39,114 nt of DNA from Candidatus Solincola daggyaiensis. Lineage in GTDB: Bacteria; Actinomycetota; Geothermincolia; Geothermincolales; RBG-13-55-18. The notes under the pieces were generated by a model, which saw only the letters and a program-made list of their open reading frames with translations, ran no database searches and was not told the DNA's origin. Positions 1 to 8,784 of this stretch are shown here, one piece after another (position 1 is the stretch's first letter; each line of letters starts with the position of its first letter). Location: contig JACVJD010000020.1 of NCBI GenBank assembly GCA_015711825.1, positions 1 to 39,114 of the forward strand, given 5' to 3'. The position numbers were made by a program, and so were the translations under genes.

Positions 1-1
1 A

Positions 2-808
2 CGCTTCTTCGACGTGGGCATAGCGGAGCAGCACGCGGTGACCCTGGCGGCGGGGCTGGCCCTGGGGGGATACCGCCCGGTGGTCTCCATCTACTCCACC
101 TTCCTGCAAAGGGCCGTCGACCAGATCTCCCAGGAGGTGTGCCTACAGAACCTGCCGGTGATATTCACCCTCGACCGCGCGGGCCTGGTGGGAGAGGACG
201 GCCCGACCCACCACGGGGTTTTCGACCTGACCTACTTGCGCATGCTCCCCAACATGACCGTTATGGCGCCGGCCGACCAGGAGGAGCTGAGGGATATGCT
301 CTGGGCGGCGCTGGATCTGGACGGCCCGGTGGCGGTCAGATACCCGAGGGGATCCGGGCCCTTGCGCGAGCTGGGCCGGCGTCCGCGGGCCTTGCAGGTG
401 GGCAGAGCGGAGGCGTTGCGGGAGGGAAAGGACGCCTGCCTGCTGGCGGTGGGGAGGATGGTGGGCGTGGCGTTGGAGGCGGCGGAGCTTCTTTCCGCCG
501 AGGGCATAGAGGCCTCGGTGTTGAACGCCCGCAGCGTGAAGCCCGTGGACGAGGTGGCGGTGGTGACTTGGGGAAGGCGCTGCTCCCTTCTGGTGACCAT
601 GGAGGAGAACGTGCTGACGGGAGGGTTCGGCGAGGGCATCGCCTCCCTGGCGCAAAAGCACTGCCTGCCTTGCCGGGTGGTCAACGTCGGCTTGCCCGAC
701 GCCTATGTGGGGCACGGCAAGGTGGAGGAGCTTTTCCGCCGCCATGGCATGGACCCCATCTCGGTGGCGGAGACGGTGGCGCAGGCGCTGAGGGAAAGCG
801 GGCGCTGA
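2..808 (+). CDS. dxs: 1-deoxy-D-xylulose-5-phosphate synthase, C-terminal part (5' truncated by window edge)
   Basis: RFFDVGIAEQHAVTLAAGLALGG...YSTFLQRAVDQ...DRAGLVGEDGPTHHGVFDL...PNMTVMAPADQ is characteristic of the DXS transketolase-type C-terminal half; frame is open to the window start. Confidence 0.95.
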   Translation, partial: RFFDVGIAEQHAVTLAAGLALGGYRPVVSIYSTFLQRAVDQISQEVCLQNLPVIFTLDRAGLVGEDGPTHHGVFDLTYLRMLPNMTVMAPADQEELRDMLWAALDLDGPVAVRYPRGSGPLRELGRRPRALQVGRAEALREGKDACLLAVGRMVGVALEAAELLSAEGIEASVLNARSVKPVDEVAVVTWGRRCSLLVTMEENVLTGGFGEGIASLAQKHCLPCRVVNVGLPDAYVGHGKVEELFRRHGMDPISVAETVAQALRESGR

Positions 809-882
809 TCCGCGCCGCGACCGAACCGTGGAGGCGATGCATATATGCCATATATTGCCATATTATCCGTCGAGGCCCGGGG

Positions 883-1683
883 ATGAAGCGACTGGACCAG
901 TGGCTGGTGGACGAGGGTTACTTCCCCTCCCGTGAGCGCGCCAGGCTCGCCATCATGGCGGGGGAGGTGAGCATAGAGGGCCGGGGCGAGGTGTTGAAAG
1001 CCGGCACGAGGATCGGGCTCGGAGATCGCGTGATGGTGGCCGCGAGGCCGCGGTTCGTGTCACGTGGCGGTGATAAACTGGAAGGAGCGCTGGAGCGCTG
1101 GGGAATAGAGGTGGACGGCCGCCTGGCCATGGACGTGGGAGCCTCCACGGGAGGCTTCACGCACTGCCTTCTCCTTAGGGGAGCGGCACGCGTGATATCC
1201 CTGGACGTAGGCAGGGGCCAGCTTGACTGGGAACTCCGCAAAGACCCCAGGGTGACGGTTATGGAGAGGGTCAACGTGCGTCACGTACGCCGGGAGGACC
1301 TTCCCTTTACGCCGGAATTGGTGGTGGCGGACCTTTCCTTTATCTCACTGCGGCTGGTGCTGCCGGTGCTGCGGGGGATCATGGGCGATGGCGCGGAGCT
1401 GATCGCGCTTATCAAGCCCCAGTTCGAGGCGGGCAAGGGCAAGGTGGGGAAAAAGGGCGTGGTGAGAGATCCCGGGGTGCACCGCGAGGTGCTTGAAAAG
1501 GTGACGGGAAAGGCGGCTGCCTGCGGCTTCGAGCTCCTCGGGCTGGCTCCGTCGCGGTTGCGGGGCGCGAAAGGAAACGTGGAATATTTCGGCTGGTGGC
1601 GGAAGGGCGGAGGGACGTGTCCCGTATCGGCGGCGGTGGAAAAAGCGGTGGAAGAGGCATGGGAAACGTTTTCAAGAGCATAG
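883..1683 (+). CDS. tlyA: TlyA-family rRNA (cytidine-2'-O)-methyltransferase / hemolysin-like protein
   Basis: N-terminal S4-like domain MKRLDQWLVDEGYFPSRERARLAIMAGEV, then RrmJ-like MDVGASTGGFTHCLLLRGAARVISLDVGRGQL; ATG at 883 inside the longer 139..1683 frame; followed by nadK and recN. Confidence 0.93.
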   Translation: MKRLDQWLVDEGYFPSRERARLAIMAGEVSIEGRGEVLKAGTRIGLGDRVMVAARPRFVSRGGDKLEGALERWGIEVDGRLAMDVGASTGGFTHCLLLRGAARVISLDVGRGQLDWELRKDPRVTVMERVNVRHVRREDLPFTPELVVADLSFISLRLVLPVLRGIMGDGAELIALIKPQFEAGKGKVGKKGVVRDPGVHREVLEKVTGKAAACGFELLGLAPSRLRGAKGNVEYFGWWRKGGGTCPVSAAVEKAVEEAWETFSRA

Positions 1684-2516
1684 CGTTGATGCCTCACGTG
1701 CACAAGGAAGAGGCGTTGCGGGCCGCGAGAAAGCTGGCTCGCTGGATGGAGGCGGCGGGGAGGTCGGTGCGCGTGTTGCGGGAGGACGCCGCTTACCTGG
1801 GAGAAGGCTTTACGGGCCTGGAGCTGGAGGAGCTGGCGCGCGGGCTGGACCTGGTCATATCCCTGGGGGGGGACGGGACCATGTTGAGGGCCGCGGCGGT
1901 GGCCTTCGTTGCCGACGTCCCGGTGGTGGGCGTGAACCTGGGCAAAAAGGGCTTTCTCACCGCCGTGGACGCCGGGGGCATGTTCGCGTGCATGGAGGAT
2001 ATCCTGGCCGGACGCTTTCTTCTCCAGGAGCGCATGATGCTGGAATGTTCCCTGCCCGGCGACGAAGCGCGCCATTACGCCCTCAACGAGGTGGTGGTGG
2101 GAAAGCGCGAGCTGCAGCGCATGATCCGCTTGGAGGTGGACATCGACGGCGAATATTACCATTATTACGCCGGTGACGGCATCATCTTCTCCACTCCCAC
2201 CGGGTCCACCGCCTACTCTCTCTCCTCGGGAGGCCCCATCGTGGATCCTCAACTGGACTGCATAATAATGACCCCCGTGTGCAGCCATTCCCTCATGGAC
2301 CGCTCCGTGGTGGTGTCCCCGGAGAGCGTGATAGAGGTGAGGGTGGAGTCGGGCAGGGTCATGCCCTCGGTTTCCCTGGACGGAAGGGAGGAAGTCGCTC
2401 TGCCCCAGGGAGGGAAGATAGCGGTGCGGCGTGCGGCCCGGCGCCTGAAGATGATCAAGAAGGCCGACTACTCTTTCTTTGCCCTTTTGCGGGAGAAGTT
2501 CGACTTCCCGTCCTGA
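1659..2516 (+). CDS. nadK: NAD kinase
   Basis: LVISLGGDGTMLRAA (GGDGT motif), VNLGKKGFLTAV, SLSSGGPIVDP; overlaps the end of tlyA by 25 bp. Confidence 0.93.
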   Translation: MGNVFKSIALMPHVHKEEALRAARKLARWMEAAGRSVRVLREDAAYLGEGFTGLELEELARGLDLVISLGGDGTMLRAAAVAFVADVPVVGVNLGKKGFLTAVDAGGMFACMEDILAGRFLLQERMMLECSLPGDEARHYALNEVVVGKRELQRMIRLEVDIDGEYYHYYAGDGIIFSTPTGSTAYSLSSGGPIVDPQLDCIIMTPVCSHSLMDRSVVVSPESVIEVRVESGRVMPSVSLDGREEVALPQGGKIAVRRAARRLKMIKKADYSFFALLREKFDFPS

Positions 2517-2552
2517 GAAAGACGGGCGCGTCGAGGGACCGGTAGGTGGGAG

Positions 2553-4247
2553 ATGCTCAGGGAACTTCGCGTGAGGAACCTCGCCCTTATCGAGAAGGCC
2601 GGCTTGCAGTTCGACCCCGGACTCAACGTCCTCACCGGCGAGACGGGCGCAGGGAAGACGGTGCTGGTGGAGGCGCTTTCCCTGCTGCTGGGGGGGCGAG
2701 GCGACAGCGGCATGGTGGCAGGAGGAGCGGAGAGGATGGAGCTGGAGGCCGCCTTCGATATCTCCGGCAACCGTCGCCTGCGCGAGCTCCTGGAGTCGGA
2801 GGACCTCGCCGCCGATGAGGGCGAGGAGCTGATACTGCGCCGGGTAATAGGCGCGGACGGGAAAAGCAGGTGTTACGTAAACGGCAGGTTGAGCACCGTG
2901 AGCACCCTGTCCCGCATAGGGGATCACCTGGTGGACATCCACGGTCAGCACGAGCACCAGAGGCTGCTGCGCCCGGCCACCCACCTGGAATACCTGGACG
3001 AGTACGGCGGACGGGAGCACTTGGAGCGCCTACGTTGTTACCGCTCCCGTTACGAGGCCTGGCGGGAGGCGGCGCAAGCCCTGGAGGTGGCGGAGATGGA
3101 CGAGGCGGAGAGGCTGCGGGAGATCGACCTCCTGCGCTTTCAGGTGAGGGAGATCGAGTCGGTGGGGCCGAGGGAGGGGGAGATGGAAGAGCTGCTCCGC
3201 GAGAGAAAGCGCATGCAGAACCGCGAGGAGCTCTTCTCGGCGGCCCGTATCGCCTATGACCTGCTGGCGGGGGACGGCGGAGAGGGAGTCATAGACCGGC
3301 TGGGCGAGGCGGAGTCGGCGCTTCAGAGGGCATCTTTCCTGGACGAGGAGCTGGCGCAATGGTGCGGGCGCCTGCGGGAGGCGCAGGAGTCGCTCTCGGA
3401 GCTGACGCGGGCCATGCACGCCTTCGCCGAGGGACTGGATTTCGATCCCGGACACCTGGAGGAGATGGAATCGCGCCTGCGCGCTCTCACGGACCTGGCG
3501 CGCAAGTACGGGGGAGAAACCGCGGCCATCCTGGAACATCTGGAGCGCTCGCGCAGGAGGCTGGAGGAGCTCGAGAACTTCGACGCGCGGAGAGAGGATC
3601 TGAGGAGAGAGGCCGAGTCCGCTCACGCCGCGGCCCGCAAGGCGGCGGACGAGCTCAGCTCGTCGCGACGGGAGCTGGCGCAAAGGCTCACCCATGAGAC
3701 CAACCGCGAGCTGGAGGAGCTCAACATGGCGGGCATGCGCTTCCGGGCACACTGCGAGGGGGGAGCGGAACTGGGGCCTTCGGGCGGGGACAGGGTCGAG
3801 TTCCAGGTAACGCCGGGAAAGGGGATGCCCTATCGCCCCCTGGCGCGCATCGCCTCCGGGGGCGAGCTCTCGCGCATCACCCTGGCGCTGAAGCTGGCCC
3901 TGGCGCGAGCCGATTTCGTGCCCACCCTGGTGTTCGACGAGGTGGACGCGGGGATAGGCGGCAACACCGCCGACGTCCTGGCGGAAAAGCTCGCCCGCAT
4001 CTCCTCCTACCATCAAGTGCTCTCCATAACCCACCTGCCGCAGATCGCCGCCCGCTCGCATAAGCACCTGGCGGTGAGCAAGCGGGAGAGCGGCGGGAGG
4101 ATGAGGACGGAGGTAAAACCGTTGGGGTCGGAGGAGCGCGTTGACGAGTTGGTGCGCATGCTGGGAGGGGAGGAGGCCACCGCGCGTCGCCATGCACGCG
4201 CGCTGCTGAAGGCGGGCGGGATAGGAGAGGCACGGCGCGCGAGGTAA
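2553..4247 (+). CDS. recN: DNA repair protein RecN
   Basis: MLRELRVRNLALIEKAGLQFDPGLNVLTGETGAGKTVLVEAL, VDIHGQHEHQ, FDEVDAGIGG, ITHLPQIAA: SMC-like ATPase motifs of RecN. Confidence 0.95.
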   Translation: MLRELRVRNLALIEKAGLQFDPGLNVLTGETGAGKTVLVEALSLLLGGRGDSGMVAGGAERMELEAAFDISGNRRLRELLESEDLAADEGEELILRRVIGADGKSRCYVNGRLSTVSTLSRIGDHLVDIHGQHEHQRLLRPATHLEYLDEYGGREHLERLRCYRSRYEAWREAAQALEVAEMDEAERLREIDLLRFQVREIESVGPREGEMEELLRERKRMQNREELFSAARIAYDLLAGDGGEGVIDRLGEAESALQRASFLDEELAQWCGRLREAQESLSELTRAMHAFAEGLDFDPGHLEEMESRLRALTDLARKYGGETAAILEHLERSRRRLEELENFDARREDLRREAESAHAAARKAADELSSSRRELAQRLTHETNRELEELNMAGMRFRAHCEGGAELGPSGGDRVEFQVTPGKGMPYRPLARIASGGELSRITLALKLALARADFVPTLVFDEVDAGIGGNTADVLAEKLARISSYHQVLSITHLPQIAARSHKHLAVSKRESGGRMRTEVKPLGSEERVDELVRMLGGEEATARRHARALLKAGGIGEARRAR

Positions 4248-4463
4248 AGGTTTTTCCGCCCGGGACGATCCTGCGTTACCTTGCAAGCGCGCTTTGTGAC
4301 CGCTCGAAATGAGGCAAATCGACCTCGCCATGGCGTCGATTCAGTTATCTTCCGGGTTGAGACGATGCGGTTAAGCGCCCCGCAATCCTTACCAAACAAA
4401 CGACGTTGCCACGGCGTTCACATAGTCGCCTTGCGGGTCGAAAAGCTCTGAGCGGCCACGCCG

Positions 4464-4508
4464 ACCCCAAAAAACCACCCCTGCGTTGCGCCGTGGGGCC
4501 TTTTGGGT
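4464..4508 (+). terminator. Imperfect hairpin, possible recN terminator
   Basis: ACCCCAAAAAACCACCCC...GTGGGGCCTTTTGGGT can fold with bulges (CCCC/GGGG, AAAA/TTTT, ACCC/GGGT) in the recN-zur gap; no clean T-run follows. Confidence 0.35.
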
Positions 4509-4525
4509 GTTTATAGTTGAAAATC

Positions 4526-4548
4526 TTATTGAAAATAGTTTTCAATAA
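4526..4548. promoter_or_regulatory. Perfect palindromic operator, probable Fur/Zur-family box
   Basis: TTATTGAAAA-TAG-TTTTCAATAA: 10-bp perfect arms, 3-bp centre, 5 bp upstream of the Fur-family ATG at 4554; AT-rich island in a GC-rich background; additional TTGAAAAT half-site at 4517-4524. Confidence 0.8.
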
Positions 4549-4553
4549 ATAGC

Positions 4554-5021
4554 ATGATAGATCTCGAGCAAAGGTTGAGGAGTCGCGGTTGCCGCCTTAC
4601 CTCCCAGAGGGAGGCGGTCCTCGAGGTGCTGGAGGAAAACCAGGGGCGACCCCTGAGACCGGAGGATATCCATGCCCTGGCGGCGAAAAGGTTGCCCGGC
4701 ATGGGACTGACCACCGTTTACCGCACCCTGGAGCTCTTCTGCGAGCTGGGCATAATCGCCCCCGTGCACCTAGCCTCCGGGCGCAACTATTTCGAAGTGG
4801 TGGCGGGGAAACACCGCCATTATATGGAATGCATATCCTGCGGGGGCGTGGAGACCATCGAGGTGTGCATGATAGAGGAGCTGGCGGACAAGGTAAGGAG
4901 TGGAAGCGATTTCCAGGTCACCTCCCACTGCCTGAGCCTTTTCGGGTATTGCGGCGAGTGCTCGAGGAAGGGTGTCGCGGAAGGGCATGCGCGGGCGGGG
5001 CGCGGCTGGGGCGCTGCATAA
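4554..5021 (+). CDS. Fur-family transcriptional regulator, likely Zur
   Basis: RGCRLTSQREAVLEVL...GLTTVYRTLELF winged helix; HRHYMECISCGG and GYCGEC CxxC pairs; directly upstream of znuA. Confidence 0.88.
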   Translation: MIDLEQRLRSRGCRLTSQREAVLEVLEENQGRPLRPEDIHALAAKRLPGMGLTTVYRTLELFCELGIIAPVHLASGRNYFEVVAGKHRHYMECISCGGVETIEVCMIEELADKVRSGSDFQVTSHCLSLFGYCGECSRKGVAEGHARAGRGWGAA

Positions 5022-5132
5022 GGGGGAGAATGAAGGTGGCTCCCGGGCCGGCGGAGGCGTCGGTTGCGATGCCAAGCGGTTGCGGTGCGGTAAAGCGGAT
5101 GCCGACACGGGGAAAGCGGGGATGGAAAGGTT

Positions 5133-6188
5133 ATGAAAAGGTTATCGCTTGCTTCACGAAACAAGGCCGTACTGTCACTGACCCTCCTTTTTTTGTTGTT
5201 GCACCTCTTCGTCCTCGCCATGGCGGGATGCCAGAGGGACGTGAGCGGGGAGGGACTGAAAGTGGCGGTGGACATAGCGCCGCTGGCCTATCTCTGCGAG
5301 GAGGTGGGAGGGGAGCGGGTCGAGGTGGAGGTGCTGTTGCCGCCGGGGTCGAGCCCTCATACCTACGAGCTCACCGCCGGGCAGATGAAGTTCCTCTCCC
5401 AGGCCGACTTGCTGGTCGCGGTGGGCTTGGGGCTGACCCCTTGGGCCGAGGACGTCTTCAGTCGCGTGGACAACCCGCGCCTGGAGACGGTGACGGCGGA
5501 AGAGGTTTTGCCGCCGCAGTTGTTGGTGCCGGCCTCGGAGGCGGTAACCGTGGACATCGCAGGACATGCGGGCGAGGAGGAGAGCGGAGAGCAGGGACAC
5601 GGGGAGGGCGAGGAGCACGGACACGGGGAGGAGGAAGAAGGCCATCACGAGCACGGGCACGAACACGGCGTATACGATCCCCACGTGTGGCTGGACCCGG
5701 AGCTCTGCCAATATCTGGTCTTGGCGGTGGAGGAGGCCTTTGCCCGCGCGGACCCCGACCACGCCTCTTATTATCATGACAGGGCGAGGGGGAGCGTGGA
5801 GGGCCTGCGCGCACTGGATGCGGAGATTGCGGGCGTTCTGTCGGAGATATCGTCGCGCCGTTTGGTGTCCTTTCACTCCTCCCTCACCTATTTCGCCCGA
5901 CGCTACGGGCTGGAGCAGGTGGGGGTGATCGAGGAGCTGCCGGGCAAGGAGCCCTCCGCGGGCGAGGTAGCGGACCTGGTGGACGCGGTAAAGGCCCTGG
6001 GCGTAAAGGCGATATTCGCGGAGAGGCAGTTCAGCCCCCGCGCCGCGCAGGCCATAGCCGAGGCCTCGGGAGGCGGGGTGGTGGTGGCGACCATCGATCC
6101 TCTGGAGGATCCCGGCGATCCCGCTTCGGGCACCTACGGGGGGTTGATGAGGGAGCTGGCGCGGACGGTGGCGGAGGCGCTGAGGTAG
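5133..6188 (+). CDS. znuA: Zinc ABC transporter substrate-binding lipoprotein
   Basis: Signal peptide with AMAGC lipobox; VAVDIAPLAYLCEEVGGERVEVEVLLPPGSSPHTYELT; His/Glu-rich loop GHGEGEEHGHGEEEEGHHEHGHEHGVYDPHVWLDP. Confidence 0.93.
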   Translation: MKRLSLASRNKAVLSLTLLFLLLHLFVLAMAGCQRDVSGEGLKVAVDIAPLAYLCEEVGGERVEVEVLLPPGSSPHTYELTAGQMKFLSQADLLVAVGLGLTPWAEDVFSRVDNPRLETVTAEEVLPPQLLVPASEAVTVDIAGHAGEEESGEQGHGEGEEHGHGEEEEGHHEHGHEHGVYDPHVWLDPELCQYLVLAVEEAFARADPDHASYYHDRARGSVEGLRALDAEIAGVLSEISSRRLVSFHSSLTYFARRYGLEQVGVIEELPGKEPSAGEVADLVDAVKALGVKAIFAERQFSPRAAQAIAEASGGGVVVATIDPLEDPGDPASGTYGGLMRELARTVAEALR

Positions 6189-6475
6189 GGGCGAACGATC
6201 ATCCCACATGCCCGCCGGAGAAATGGAGGCGTCACATCGATGATATCGCATCGGAGGCGCGCCGATATCGCGGCGAGGCGGCAGGTACAGCGGGAAAAGC
6301 CCGCATTGTGGGGGTGTGGGTCAAGCGCTCTTTTTCGGCCCCGGCTTGTATGGGGCACGACTTGTGAAGCCCGCCGGTGCGTGGCGCGGGGCTCTTTGGA
6401 CAAAGCACGCGCGAAAAAAGGCGCCTGAGCGCGTAGGCGGCGTTAGGTTCCGGGCGGCGGCTTAGGTAATACGGT

Positions 6476-6499
6476 TTTTTCCCGGAAGTGCGGGAAAAA
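6476..6499. repeat. Perfect inverted repeat in the znuA-znuC gap
   Basis: TTTTTCCCG-GAAGTG-CGGGAAAAA, 9-bp arms, 6-nt loop; T-run first and A-run last, so not a terminator on either strand. Confidence 0.7.
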
Positions 6500-6651
6500 T
6501 AAGGTGACGGTGGGAAAGCGGGCAGGTAAAGCTTGCGGTTATGGCCTTGGCGACACCTCCGGATGTTCGTTACGGCCGCAAACCCGCGTTATGAGGCCGA
6601 GAGCCGGTGAGGAAAAAGACCCGAGAGGCTTATTGAGCAAGGCAGGCTGAG

Positions 6652-7467
6652 ATGGGGGGCTGCAGGGTGGCGGAGTTTTTTTCCGCCCATGATGGCGCAA
6701 AGCCGGTGATCGACCTGGCAGGCGTGTGGGCGGAGCTGGACGGCCGCACCGTGCTGGAGGACATAACCTTCTCCTTGCGGTCCGGCATCTTCCTGGGGCT
6801 CATCGGGCCCAACGGGGCGGGAAAGACCACCCTCATCAAGGTCTTGCTGGGGCTGGTGAAGCACACCCGCGGAACGGTGAAGGTGATGGGTATGGACCCG
6901 CGGGAGCTCAGGCATGAGCTGCACCACATCGGCTACATGCCCCAGCAGGTGCTGTTCGACCCCTATTTCCCGCTTTCCGTATATGACGTGGTGATGATGG
7001 GGCGCATCTGCTGTATAGGAACTTTGCGCTTTCCCGGGCGCGGAGACAGGGAGGCGGTGCGGGAGAGCATCGAGGCGGTGGGGCTGGCGGGGCTGGAAAA
7101 GAGACCCATCGGGGAGCTCTCGGGAGGCCAGCAGAAAAAGGCCTTCCTGGCCAGGGCCTTGTGCCTGGAGACGCGCATCCTGCTCCTGGACGAGCCCACC
7201 GCCGGTCTGGATTTCGAGGCGCAGGAGAGTTTTATGGACCTCCTGGTGCGCCTGAGGGAGGAACGCGGGCTTTCGGTGGTCTTCGTTTCCCATGACGTCA
7301 ACGTGCTGGCGCGTTTCGCCGACGAGATCGTGTGCATCAACCGTACCATGCACATGCACGGAAGGCCCTCGGAGGTGCTGGGCAGCGAGAGGCTCAAAGA
7401 GGCATACAGGTGCGAGTTCGACTTCCTGGCGGGCACGCATGGGGAATCCTGGCCCAAGGAGGGTTGA
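6652..7467 (+). CDS. znuC: Zinc ABC transporter ATP-binding protein
   Basis: LIGPNGAGKTTLIKVLLGL (Walker A), LSGGQQKKAFLARAL (signature), LLLDEPTAGLD (Walker B). Confidence 0.92.
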   Translation: MGGCRVAEFFSAHDGAKPVIDLAGVWAELDGRTVLEDITFSLRSGIFLGLIGPNGAGKTTLIKVLLGLVKHTRGTVKVMGMDPRELRHELHHIGYMPQQVLFDPYFPLSVYDVVMMGRICCIGTLRFPGRGDREAVRESIEAVGLAGLEKRPIGELSGGQQKKAFLARALCLETRILLLDEPTAGLDFEAQESFMDLLVRLREERGLSVVFVSHDVNVLARFADEIVCINRTMHMHGRPSEVLGSERLKEAYRCEFDFLAGTHGESWPKEG

Positions 7468-7470
7468 GGC

Positions 7471-8292
7471 ATGCTGGCGTACGGGTTCGCGCAGCGGGCG
7501 CTGGTGGGCGGGGTGCTCATCGCCCTGGTGTGCTCGCTCATCTCCTTCTTCGTGGTGGTGAGGCGGCTGGCCTTCGTGGGCATGGGCATATCCCACGCCG
7601 CCTTCGGGGGAGTGGGCATCGGGCTAGCGGCGGGGATCGACCCCCTCCTGGCCGCCGGCTTGTTCTGCGCCGCCGTGTCCCTGGGCATAGGCTGGTTCAG
7701 CCGTCGGGGGAGGGTGCACGAGGACACGGTCATAGGCATCCTCTTCGCGGCGGCCATGGCCCTGGGAGTACTGCTGGTGCGCCTGGCCAAGGCCTACAAC
7801 CTGGACCTCATGAGCTACCTCTTCGGCAGCATCCTTGCCCTGAGCTGGAGCGACGTCTCGGTAATAGCGGTGGTCGCCGCCCTGGCCTCCGCGTTCGTGA
7901 TCCTCTTTTTCAAGGAGTTGCTCTTCATATCCTTCGACGAGGAGACGGCAGCGGCCAGCGGCCTGCCGGTGAGCTTCGTATATTACGGCCTGCTCGTGGT
8001 CATGGCCGTCACCATCGTGGTCTCCATCAAGTTGGTGGGAATAGTGCTGGTATCCGCGCTGCTGGTGATCCCGGGGGCGGCGGGGATGCAGGTGTCCCGC
8101 AACTACCGGGGGGTGCTGGCGGTCTCGCTGACGGTGGGGGTTTCCTGCGTGACGCTGGGTCTCTACCTCTCGTACTGGTTCGACGTGGCCTCGGGGGCGG
8201 CCATCGTTCTCACCCTCTTCGTCGCCTTTCTTGCATGCATGGCTTTTTCGCCCCGGAGGGCGTACATGAGGCGATGGAGGCGCGAAAGGTGA
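7471..8292 (+). CDS. znuB: Zinc ABC transporter permease
   Basis: Multi-TM ABC-3 family: RRLAFVGMGISHAAFGGVGIG, VVVSIKLVGIVLVSALLVIPGAAG; immediately follows znuC. Confidence 0.92.
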   Translation: MLAYGFAQRALVGGVLIALVCSLISFFVVVRRLAFVGMGISHAAFGGVGIGLAAGIDPLLAAGLFCAAVSLGIGWFSRRGRVHEDTVIGILFAAAMALGVLLVRLAKAYNLDLMSYLFGSILALSWSDVSVIAVVAALASAFVILFFKELLFISFDEETAAASGLPVSFVYYGLLVVMAVTIVVSIKLVGIVLVSALLVIPGAAGMQVSRNYRGVLAVSLTVGVSCVTLGLYLSYWFDVASGAAIVLTLFVAFLACMAFSPRRAYMRRWRRER

Positions 8293-8439
8293 CGCGGTAT
8301 CGGGGATGCGCGGCGGTCCCCAGGTGCTTTAACGTTTAGGATGGCGATTTTGAGGCGAAAAACATAGATATAACAACGCGTCGTCCAGGCAAAACGAGTG
8401 CAATCCATAAAGGGAAAGGCGCGCTCTCCATGATGTCCG

Positions 8440-8466
8440 AGGCGGCGAATACGCTGCCGCCTTTTG
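8440..8466 (+). terminator. Intrinsic terminator after znuB
   Basis: AGGCGGC-GAATACGCT-GCCGCCT followed by TTTT. Confidence 0.65.
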
Positions 8467-8479
8467 TCTCCGTGGCCCG

Positions 8480-8509
8480 TTGAAGGCGTCGCGCATCCTG
8501 GGCTATACT
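8480..8509 (+). promoter_or_regulatory. Sigma-A type promoter for pyrG
   Basis: TTGAAG (8480-8485), 18-bp spacer, TATACT (8504-8509); predicted start in GAGAGGGAAA near 8514-8516. Confidence 0.65.
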
Positions 8510-8593
8510 GAGAGGGAAATAAACGACGGCGACGACGAGGACGGGAGGTGACCGGCTATAGAAGGGCCGGAGGAATCCCGGGAAAACTCAACA

Positions 8594-8629
8594 CGGAATC
8601 CCTGACCGGTAGGGATTCCGTCTCTTTTT
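8594..8629 (+). terminator. Leader terminator upstream of pyrG (candidate attenuator)
   Basis: CGGAATCCCT-GACCGGT-AGGGATTCCG, perfect 10-bp stem followed by TCTCTTTTT; lies between the promoter and the pyrG start. Confidence 0.85.
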
Positions 8630-8784
8630 AGAGAATACAGCTTTGGGAATGTCGCCGCAGGCGGTCGGAGGAGGGGATACCGTGGGACGCCGCGCGTGCC
8701 CGCGCGAGGCGGGCGGTTCCCGAACAGGGTTCCCTTATCGGGCCGGGGATCGCAGGAAGCCGAGGAAAGGGGAGGTATGAGGAA

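Noticed and set aside
1281-3020. 579-aa minus-strand ORF
   Set aside because: Antisense shadow of tlyA/nadK/recN in high-GC DNA; low-complexity His/Arg/Pro-rich translation with no domain.
6240-6428. 62-aa ORF in the znuA-znuC gap
   Set aside because: No SD, biased Arg/Ala composition, overlaps inverted repeats.
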